Below, piece after piece: positions 40,888-47,870 of a DNA stretch of 64,000 nt. The stretch comes from 40CM-4-69-5 sp036556905. GTDB lineage: Bacteria; Methylomirabilota; Methylomirabilia; Rokubacteriales; CSP1-6. Made by a program: the position numbers and the translations under genes. Below the pieces are notes generated by a model that was not told where the DNA came from, searched no databases, and saw only the letters and a list, made by a program, of their open reading frames with translations. Where the stretch lies: positions 49,764-113,763 of the forward strand of contig DATBIM010000040.1 of the NCBI GenBank assembly GCA_036556905.1, written 5' to 3'. Numbering within the stretch: the stretch's first letter is position 1; each line of letters starts with the position of its first letter.

Positions 40888-42024
40888 ATGAAACGGCTCA
40901 CCGCTCTCACCGCCGCTGTCCTCGGACTGCTCCTCGGCGCAGGGCTCTATGCGATCGCTCAGCAGCCGTACCAGCTCACACCGCTGGACGAGACCAAGCG
41001 CGATCGCGCGGTCGCGGTGGGCGGGGGCAAGTACCACGTGTTGCCGGCGACCCTGGAGACGACGCAGTGGGGCTGGCTCGACCCCAACGAGAAACCGAAG
41101 CTGATGGTCAACTCCGGGGATACCGTCGCCATCGAGACCATGATGCACGCTCACAACGCCATCCAGCCCGGCTCGACGATGGACGATATCGTGAAGCTGC
41201 GTCTGGCCAATCCGGGGGGCGGCCCGCATTCGGTCACGGGCCCCATCTACGTCAACGGCGCCGAACCCGGGGACACGCTGGAAATTCGCATCAAGAAGAT
41301 CGTGCCCAAAGCGTTCGGAACAAATTTCCACCTACCCGGCTCGCAGTTTCCCACGGTTGGGCTCCTGGCCCCGGAATTTCCCCAGGGCTTCGTCCGCTAC
41401 TTCTATCTCGACTGGGAAAAGCGCCAGGCCGAGTTCAAACCGGGAATCATGATCGACCTGCAGCCCTTCCCGGGCACCATCGCCGTCGGTCCCGATCCCA
41501 ACGAACCGGCAGCCAAGGCCGGCCCGCCGATCAAAGATGCCAAAGGGCGGACGAGCACCCTGCGCCCGTGGAAGAATGGCTCCAACATGGACATCAACGA
41601 GATCCAGGAAGGGACCACGCTCTTCCTGCCCGTCTTCCTCAAGGGCGCCCTCGTCTGGACGGGTGATTCGCACTGTCGGCAGGGCAACGGCGAGGTCAAC
41701 CTCACCGCCCTGGAGTGCGCGTACCGGGAGATCGTCATTCAGCCCGTCGTCCGCAAGGACCTCAAGATCGAGTGGCCGCAGCTCGAAAGCAGCACCCACT
41801 GGATTCTCATGGGGTTTGACGAGAACCTCGAAGAGGCCATGAAGATCGCGACCCGGAACGCTGTCAAGTTCCTCAGCGAGCAACAGAAGCTGGTCCCGCT
41901 GAGCCGTGACGAGGCGTACTCCCTGGTCTCGATGGTCGGGGACTGCCGCGTGACGCAGATGGTGGACATTCGCAAGGGTGTGCACTGCATGATCCCGAAG
42001 TCGATCTTCGTCAAGAAGTCGTAG
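40888..42024 (+). CDS. Exported acetamidase/formamidase family protein
   Basis: 378 residues with a signal peptide (LGLLLGAGLYAIAQ) in front of an FmdA/AmdA domain: VNSGDTVAIETMMHAHNAIQPG, GPIYVNGAEPGDTLEIRI, LWTGDSHCRQGNGEV-like ALVWTGDSHCRQGNGEVN, and a C-terminal TQMVDIRKGVHCMIP. Most relatives are cytoplasmic formamide or acetamide hydrolases, so the signal peptide is unusual. It starts at ATG after AAGGAGGAG, and its stop overlaps the metal-binding protein gene. The substrate is probably a short amide. Confidence 0.9.
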   Translation: MKRLTALTAAVLGLLLGAGLYAIAQQPYQLTPLDETKRDRAVAVGGGKYHVLPATLETTQWGWLDPNEKPKLMVNSGDTVAIETMMHAHNAIQPGSTMDDIVKLRLANPGGGPHSVTGPIYVNGAEPGDTLEIRIKKIVPKAFGTNFHLPGSQFPTVGLLAPEFPQGFVRYFYLDWEKRQAEFKPGIMIDLQPFPGTIAVGPDPNEPAAKAGPPIKDAKGRTSTLRPWKNGSNMDINEIQEGTTLFLPVFLKGALVWTGDSHCRQGNGEVNLTALECAYREIVIQPVVRKDLKIEWPQLESSTHWILMGFDENLEEAMKIATRNAVKFLSEQQKLVPLSRDEAYSLVSMVGDCRVTQMVDIRKGVHCMIPKSIFVKKS

Positions 42025-42881
42025 TGCTCCTCACCCTGGTCGTCGCGACGACGCTGAGCGTCGCCGCGACGACCAGCGATCTCCGCGAGCTGGTCGCGGC
42101 GGTCGGCGGCGATCGGGTCACGGCGGCCAGCCTCACCGACCCGCGTCAGGATCCTCACGCCCGCGAGATCCACCCCCGACAGCTCGCGCTGCTGCGCGCC
42201 GCTCGCCTCCTGGTCCGGGTGGGGCTGGACCACGAGCCCTGGCTGGCCCGGGCGCTGCGCGCGACGGGGACGCCCGTCAATGATCTCGACTGCTCCAAGG
42301 GCCTGCCGCTGCTGGGAACGGAGACGCCTCGGCTGCGCCCCGACAGCCGCCCCCACCTCCACGCGTTCGGCAACACCCACTACTGGCTCGACCCCGAAAC
42401 CGCCCGCCCTATCACCGCGCGCATCATGGACGCCCTCAGCGCGCTGGCGCCCGACCAGCGGGAGGTCTTCGCAGCCAACCGCGCTCGTTTCCTGGCTCGC
42501 CTGGACGAGGGCCTGGCTCGCTGGGGCGAGTCATTGCGGCCGTATCGGGGAAGCCGGGTCGTCGTCGTCCACGACACGTGGCCCTATTTCGCCCGACGCT
42601 TCGGTCTCACCATCGCGGCCACCATCGAGGAGAACCCTGGCGTGCCGCCCTCACCCGCCTATCTGGGTCGCCTCCTGGAGCGGATGCGCGCCACCGGCGT
42701 GCGGGTGGTCATCGCCGAGCCAGGCGCCCCGCCCGCGCTGCTTCGGCGGATCGCCGAGGGCGCCCAGGCACGGGTAGTGACACTGGCGCCATCGGTGGGC
42801 AGCGACCCCGAGGCTCGCGACTATCTGGGCCTGTTCGAGGTCAACGTGCGCCGCCTGACCGCGGCGCTGGCCGAGCGATAG
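42024..42881 (+). CDS. Zn/Mn ABC transporter substrate-binding protein (ZnuA-like)
   Basis: 285 residues, cluster A-I binding protein. Candidate metal ligands are the histidine of QDPHAREIHP, the histidine of NTHYWLDPE, the histidine of VVVHDTWPYFARRFG, and the acidic residue in VIAEPGAPP. A short signal peptide lies at the N-terminus. It begins with GTG on the last base of the acetamidase stop and is followed directly by its permease, so it should deliver zinc or manganese to it. Confidence 0.9.
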   Translation: MLLTLVVATTLSVAATTSDLRELVAAVGGDRVTAASLTDPRQDPHAREIHPRQLALLRAARLLVRVGLDHEPWLARALRATGTPVNDLDCSKGLPLLGTETPRLRPDSRPHLHAFGNTHYWLDPETARPITARIMDALSALAPDQREVFAANRARFLARLDEGLARWGESLRPYRGSRVVVVHDTWPYFARRFGLTIAATIEENPGVPPSPAYLGRLLERMRATGVRVVIAEPGAPPALLRRIAEGAQARVVTLAPSVGSDPEARDYLGLFEVNVRRLTAALAER

Positions 42882-44180
42882 ATGGCGGACCTCCTCGCCA
42901 TCCCCTTCCTGGCCTGCCTCGTGCTCACCGGGATCCACGCCTACCTCGGCTTACATGTCCTGGCCCGCGGGGTCATTTTCGTGGATCTGGCCCTAGCCCA
43001 GGTGGCCGCGCTGGGGATGACGGCCGGTCTCCTCGCCGGTCATGCCCCACAGAGCGACGCCGCCTACGGGTGGGCGCTGGTCTTCACTGGCGGTGGCGCT
43101 GCCCTGTTCGCCCTGACCCGCGAGCGCCGAGACGTGGTCCCGCAGGAGGCGATCATCGGCATCGTCTACGCCGTGGCGGCCGCCCTGACGGTACTTGTGC
43201 TCGACCGCGTACCCCAGGGGAGCGAGTACATCAAGCAACTCCTGGTCGGCAGTGTCCTGGCCGTCACCGCCGACGAGGTCGCTCGGATCGCCGCACTGTA
43301 CGCGGCCATCGGCGCGTTCCACTGGCTCGCTCGCCGGCCGATGCTGGCGCTGTCGTCAGGCGGCGCTCCTCCCCGGGCGGCGCTCTGGGACTTCGTCTTC
43401 TATTTCACGCTCGGCCTCGTCGTGACGAGCTCGGTCAGGGTGGCCGGGGTCCTGCTGGTGTTCTCCTACCTGATCGTTCCCGCCGTCGTCGGGGCGTGGC
43501 TGGCGCGAAGCCTGGGCCGCCGGCTGCTGGTCGGCTGGACGGTGGGCGTCGTGGTGAGCACGCTGGGGCTGGCCCTGTCATACCTGGCCGACCTGCCGAC
43601 GGGCGCAACAATCGTGGCGACGTTCGGGGCGGTCCTGGCCCTCGTGGGCCTGGGTCGGGGCATGTTCGCCCTGGCCCACCGGATCCGCCACGAAGGGTTC
43701 CGGGCGCTGGCGGGGCTCGCGGTGGCCACCGGCATTATGGTCGCGCTGGCCGGCCTGGGCCTCGCGCTATTTCCCCGCGCGGATCACGTGTGGCTCGACG
43801 GTCTGGAGGGATGTGCGCCCGTCGTGCAGACGGCGTTCCTGACCCCCTACGAGCGCGGCGTCGTCGACGGCAGCCGAGCCGCCATTGCCCGCGGCCGGGC
43901 CGAGCTCGAACGGCTCCGCGCGCTCCAGGTCGACGTGCAGTGGGGACTCCGCGAGCTCGACACCGATCGGCGGGACCGGCTGCGCCAGTTCCTGGCCGGT
44001 CAAGACGAGCTGGTGGCCGGGGACCTGCTGGTACTGCGCACGCTGCGCGGCAAGGTCCGCGAGCGGCAGCGTCTCACCCTGGGTATCCCGCTCGCGCTCG
44101 GCGGCGCGACCCTGGCCAGCCTGGCCTTACGCTGGGGCCGATCTAGCGCAGGTGCGCCCGCAAACCGGTCAATGCGATGA
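42882..44180 (+). CDS. Metal ABC transporter permease (ABC-3 family) with long C-terminal extension
   Basis: 432 residues. Residues 1-270 are a ZnuB-like permease with about eight helices (GVIFVDLALAQVAALGM, GSEYIKQLLVGSVLAV, VAGVLLVFSYLIVPAVVGAWLA). About 150 more residues follow: a helix, an Arg/Leu-rich coiled-coil-like segment (ERLRALQVDVQWGLRELDTDRRDRL) and another helix. Usual relatives end near residue 280. No ATPase gene is adjacent. The last 38 nt overlap the opposite caspase-like gene. Confidence 0.9.
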   Translation: MADLLAIPFLACLVLTGIHAYLGLHVLARGVIFVDLALAQVAALGMTAGLLAGHAPQSDAAYGWALVFTGGGAALFALTRERRDVVPQEAIIGIVYAVAAALTVLVLDRVPQGSEYIKQLLVGSVLAVTADEVARIAALYAAIGAFHWLARRPMLALSSGGAPPRAALWDFVFYFTLGLVVTSSVRVAGVLLVFSYLIVPAVVGAWLARSLGRRLLVGWTVGVVVSTLGLALSYLADLPTGATIVATFGAVLALVGLGRGMFALAHRIRHEGFRALAGLAVATGIMVALAGLGLALFPRADHVWLDGLEGCAPVVQTAFLTPYERGVVDGSRAAIARGRAELERLRALQVDVQWGLRELDTDRRDRLRQFLAGQDELVAGDLLVLRTLRGKVRERQRLTLGIPLALGGATLASLALRWGRSSAGAPANRSMR

Positions 44181-44706
44181 GGTCGTGATAGCGCTGCTTG
44201 AAGTGCTCCCAGAACCGGTGCATGCTCCGATACTCCTGCAGCCGATCGAAGAGCAGCAAGTCGACGGCAGCGCTGTCGATCCAATCGACGTCCTTCTTGT
44301 ATCCGATGACCATGGCCACGCCGGTGGTCGCGATGAAGCGCGAGATGCGGGCCCCCTCGATGTTGAGGGTGGCGCAGCTGCCGAAGTGGACCACCCAGTT
44401 GGTGAACCCCTCCCCCATGAAGGTGGCCAGTTTCTCGATCTCCACGGGGGCCTGGTCGAGCACGAGCTGGCCGGGTTTGCCGTGACAGGACAGGTAGAGG
44501 ATGCCGTAGCCCCGCCGGTGCTTGAGCTTGGCGAGGTTGTACTTGAGCTCCTCCTCGGTGTTGCAGGTGAGATAGGCCCACTTGACGTCATTGACCCGCT
44601 GGCTCAGCTCGAGCAGCGGCACCACGCTCAGGCGAGACTCGACGTTGCCATCCCACAGCGTCTCGATGCACGCGATCTTCTTCCGGTGGCTGACCGCCCG
44701 TCCCAC
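44143..44706 (-). CDS. Caspase-like (CHAT/DUF6642-type) protein
   Basis: 187 residues. The core ILYLSCHGKPGQL supplies H75 and VVHFGSCATLNI supplies C111, the His-Cys dyad and beta-strand contexts of caspase-fold peptidases, and the overall layout recalls the DUF6642 group. No other domain is present. Such proteases work in signalling or defence when fused to sensors, but this stand-alone one has no visible partner. It begins at GTG 44706 and its 3' end overlaps the convergent permease gene by 38 nt. Confidence 0.75.
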   Translation of the reverse strand: MGRAVSHRKKIACIETLWDGNVESRLSVVPLLELSQRVNDVKWAYLTCNTEEELKYNLAKLKHRRGYGILYLSCHGKPGQLVLDQAPVEIEKLATFMGEGFTNWVVHFGSCATLNIEGARISRFIATTGVAMVIGYKKDVDWIDSAAVDLLLFDRLQEYRSMHRFWEHFKQRYHDLIALTGLRAHLR

Positions 44707-44918
44707 GGCTACCGCCGGCCCCTTCGCGCCGCCACCCCGGCCGCCGCCCTCACGGGGTCGAGGAGTCCCGGGCCGGACCCGAGGTTAGCAGGGTCCACTC
44801 CCTGTCGGTCATGCTGGCGGGCCTCCTGCAGACCGGCGTACTCCGGCCGCAAACTATGATAGCCCGGACCCCCGGCAGGGGCGGCAGACCTGGAAAGCGG
44901 TCAGCGCGGTAAACCCTG
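44707..44918. other. Intergenic gap
   Basis: These 212 bases lie between the caspase-like gene and the small membrane protein. The right half is less GC-rich around a CTATGATAG stretch. I see no gene, terminator or convincing operator. Confidence 0.4.
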
Positions 44919-45146
44919 TCACTTCTTCCCCTGGCTGATTACCTCCTCCAGTTTCTGTCGGCGGTCCCGCTCCGACTCCAGCTCCTGGGTCAGACGCTTC
45001 AGCTGGGTCGCCTGCTCGGCCTGGCGCAGGCGAAGGTCCGCGACCTCGTCCATCGCCCGGTACATCGGTCGGCCCCAGAGATAGAAGCCGATGACGAGGC
45101 CGATCACTCCAGCCACAACCGCCGCCGCGATCAATCGCCAGATCAT
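44919..45146 (-). CDS. Small membrane-anchored coiled-coil protein
   Basis: 75 residues: an N-terminal membrane helix (LIAAAVVAGVIGLVIGFYLWG) followed by a charged heptad-like helix (LRLRQAEQATQLKRLTQELESERDRRQKLEEVI). The GAGAGGGGGG ribosome site at 7 nt and good codon use argue it is real. It lies 66 nt behind the DUF420 gene at the end of the formate dehydrogenase cluster and may help organise a membrane complex (inference). Confidence 0.7.
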   Translation of the reverse strand: MIWRLIAAAVVAGVIGLVIGFYLWGRPMYRAMDEVADLRLRQAEQATQLKRLTQELESERDRRQKLEEVISQGKK

Positions 45147-45211
45147 AGGCTGCCCCCCTCTCCCACCGCGTCACGCGGGGACGCGGCGTCACGCACCCGG
45201 ATCACCCGTCA

Positions 45212-45724
45212 CTAGTAGAGCATCAAAAAGATGGCGACGCCGCTCACCGACACGTAGAGCCAGATGGGCAGGGTCCACCGGGCGATGCGCATGTGGCGGG
45301 GCAACTGTCCGGTGAGCGCGCGATAGATGGTCGTGAGCGCCAGCGGTACGATCGCCGCGGCCAGGATGATGTGGGAGATGAGCAGCACAAAGTAGACGGG
45401 GCGGATCCAGCCCTGGCCCCCGAAGGGGCGCGAGCCGGCATTGTAATGGTAGACGACGTACGAGACGAGAAAGAGCGTGGACACCCCGAACGCGCTCAGC
45501 ATGCAGGCCAGGTGCGCTGCCACCCGCCGGCGGCGGATGAAGAGATAGCCCACCGCCAGCAGCACCGCGCTCGTCGCGTTCAAGATGGCGTTCAGCGCAG
45601 GGAGCCCCGACACGTCGATCGAACCACTCGGTTCCGGCTGCCGACCCAGCAACAACACGGCAACCCCGGTCACCACCCCGAGCGACACCAGGCCGATGAC
45701 GGATAGGGCCAGGCGCTCGTTCAT
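45212..45724 (-). CDS. DUF420 family membrane protein
   Basis: About 170 residues with five helices. ALNAILNATSAVLLAVGYLFIRRRRVAAHLACML and SHIILAAAIVPLALTTIYRALTGQ are typical of DUF420, whose members (CtaM in Bacillus) are linked to heme-copper oxidase maturation and keep histidines in the membrane helices. Here it sits at the 3' end of the formate dehydrogenase/NuoEF genes, with its ATG inside the NuoEF stop, so it may connect that module to the quinone pool or to heme (inference). Confidence 0.85.
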   Translation of the reverse strand: MNERLALSVIGLVSLGVVTGVAVLLLGRQPEPSGSIDVSGLPALNAILNATSAVLLAVGYLFIRRRRVAAHLACMLSAFGVSTLFLVSYVVYHYNAGSRPFGGQGWIRPVYFVLLISHIILAAAIVPLALTTIYRALTGQLPRHMRIARWTLPIWLYVSVSGVAIFLMLY

Positions 45725-47862
45725 CACGGCCGGTGCCGAAAGACATCGCCGAAGTGCTCGAGCCCGCGCAGCAGCGCGAGGGGCGCCGCCTGCCCCAGGC
45801 CACACAGCGAAGCGAGCTGGATCGTCTCGGCCAGCTCGCGCAGCCTCACCTCCGTCTCGGGGACCGTGGCCAACTCATCAATCAGGGCCAGCAGGCGCGG
45901 CAGGCCCTCGCGGCACGGCGTGCACTTGCCGCACGATTCGTTGGCGTTGAAGGCAACCAGTGTCTTGACGATCTCGACGACGGAGGCGTTGTCGGGGACG
46001 GCCACCACACCGCCGGTCCCGGGCGACACGCGCCCGCGAGGCTCCATCGGCTCATCGAACAGGCTGGCCGGGACGATGCTGCCGGAGGGGCCGCCGACCA
46101 GCGCGCCCTGCAGCTTCCGTCCCGCGATCGGGCCGCCGCCGATCGTCTCCAGCAGCGCGCGCAGGGTCACCCCGTTGCGCACCTCGACCACGCCGGGGCG
46201 CCGCAGCGGGCCCGACAGGCCGAACACCTTGGTCCCCGCGGCCTGAGCGGTCCCCAGGCCGGCAAACCACGCGCCTCCACGCATCACGATGGCCGGCACG
46301 GCGGCCAGCGTCTCCACGTTGTTGATGGCCGTAGGCCGGCCCCAGAGCCCGGACTCGACGGGAAAGGGTGGGCGGGTCCGGGGCTGGGCCCGACGCCCCT
46401 CGATCGACTCCAGCAAAGCCGTCTCTTCCCCGAGGACGAAGCCCCCGGCGCCGCGCCGCAGCTCGATGTGGCAGGCGACATCACGGCCGAGCATGCGCTC
46501 GCCCACGAGACCAGCCGCCTGCGCCTGCCCCACGGCCCGGGCCAGGCGTCTGGCCGCCTGGCCAGCCTCACCGTGGACGTAGAGGATCGCGCGCGAGGCG
46601 CCTGCGGCATATGCCGCGAGCAGAACCCCTTCGAGCACATTATGAGGATCAGCCTCTATAATATGGCGATCCTTGAAGATTCCCGGTTCCCCCTCCTCCC
46701 CATTCAGGACCACGTATCGGGGCTCACCCATGGCCGCTCGGCAGGCCTCCCACTTGGTGGCCGCCGGGAAGAACGCGCCCCCGCGACCCTGCAGGCCGGC
46801 CGCTTTCACCGCCGCGATGACGTCACTCGGCGCGCTGTCCAGGGCCTGAGCCAGCGCGGCATAACCGCCAGCCAGCAGCGCGTCGTCCAGGCTGTCGGGA
46901 TCGAGGAGCCCCGCACGGGCCAGCACGACCCGTTCTTGCCCGCTCCAGAACGGGTGCCCCCCCGCAGGGGTCAGTCCCCGCCACGACGTGTCGGCCCACA
47001 CCACGCCGCTGAACCCCGCGCCGGCAAAGTCGCCGCGCTCAGACGCGAGCTGATCGAGAAAGGCGCCGACGGCCCCGGCCTCGACGCGCTCGACCAGAGC
47101 CCGCGGCCAGTCGGGGGCGTGGATCTCGACGAGGGGCGCCGCGTAGCACATGCCGTTGCACGCCCCCTCGGCGACCTCGACGTCGAGGCGGCGCTTGCGC
47201 ACCTCGGCGGTGAACGCCCGCCATAGCTCCTGCCCTCCCACCGCGCGACCGCACGTCCCTGTCTGGACGAGCAGCCGCGGCCGTGACCGACGCGTGGACC
47301 GGAGACTCTCGACGAGACTCGCCAGATACTCGCGGGCGCTCGCCGCCAGGGGGATGGCTCGAGCGGGGGGCGAGGCCTCGACCGTGCCTTCGTGGCGCCG
47401 CCCGTAGGCAAACCAGTCGTCCAGGCTGGCGATCTGCGCTGGCGTCACGCGCCCGTAGAGCGCGCCGTCGACCTCGATCAGGGGCGCCATTGCACAGGTG
47501 AAAAAGCAGTCGGCAGCCTCCAGCGTGAGCTCCCGGCCGTCGCCTGCCTCTCCAGGTTCGACCTGCCAGTGCCCGGCGATCCCGTCGAGGAGAGCGGCGC
47601 CGCCCATCAGCGTGCAGGACACCCCGGTGCAGACGCGGACGTGGTGGCGGCCGTGAGGCGCCAGACGCAGCTCGGGGTAGTGCGTGGCGACGCCCCACAC
47701 CTCGCTGACCGGCACGCGCAGGTGATCACCCACCGCGGCGAGGGCGTCGGCGGGCAGAAAGCCGAGCGCGCGCTGGACGGCCTGCAAGGCGGGCAGGAGC
47801 CACTGGCGCTCCCGGGGGAAGGTGGCCAGCAGGCGCGCCAGCGGCTCGGACGCCGTCGACAC
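45724..47862 (-). CDS. NuoE-NuoF fusion, NADH-binding subunit of soluble formate dehydrogenase
   Basis: 712 residues. Residues 1-160 are a NuoE-like thioredoxin fold with four cysteines for a [2Fe-2S] cluster (CTGVSC and CFFTC). Residues 190-290 form a second ferredoxin-like domain (TGTCGRA, CNGMC). Then comes NuoF: GLQGRGGAFFPAATKWE for FMN/NADH, an SLBB segment, and ESCGKCTPCREG for [4Fe-4S]. With the FdhA subunit upstream it makes the NAD-linked formate dehydrogenase diaphorase unit. GTG 47862 lies 8 nt after the FdhA stop. Confidence 0.93.
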   Translation of the reverse strand: MSTASEPLARLLATFPRERQWLLPALQAVQRALGFLPADALAAVGDHLRVPVSEVWGVATHYPELRLAPHGRHHVRVCTGVSCTLMGGAALLDGIAGHWQVEPGEAGDGRELTLEAADCFFTCAMAPLIEVDGALYGRVTPAQIASLDDWFAYGRRHEGTVEASPPARAIPLAASAREYLASLVESLRSTRRSRPRLLVQTGTCGRAVGGQELWRAFTAEVRKRRLDVEVAEGACNGMCYAAPLVEIHAPDWPRALVERVEAGAVGAFLDQLASERGDFAGAGFSGVVWADTSWRGLTPAGGHPFWSGQERVVLARAGLLDPDSLDDALLAGGYAALAQALDSAPSDVIAAVKAAGLQGRGGAFFPAATKWEACRAAMGEPRYVVLNGEEGEPGIFKDRHIIEADPHNVLEGVLLAAYAAGASRAILYVHGEAGQAARRLARAVGQAQAAGLVGERMLGRDVACHIELRRGAGGFVLGEETALLESIEGRRAQPRTRPPFPVESGLWGRPTAINNVETLAAVPAIVMRGGAWFAGLGTAQAAGTKVFGLSGPLRRPGVVEVRNGVTLRALLETIGGGPIAGRKLQGALVGGPSGSIVPASLFDEPMEPRGRVSPGTGGVVAVPDNASVVEIVKTLVAFNANESCGKCTPCREGLPRLLALIDELATVPETEVRLRELAETIQLASLCGLGQAAPLALLRGLEHFGDVFRHRP

Positions 47863-47870
47863 GTGACCGC

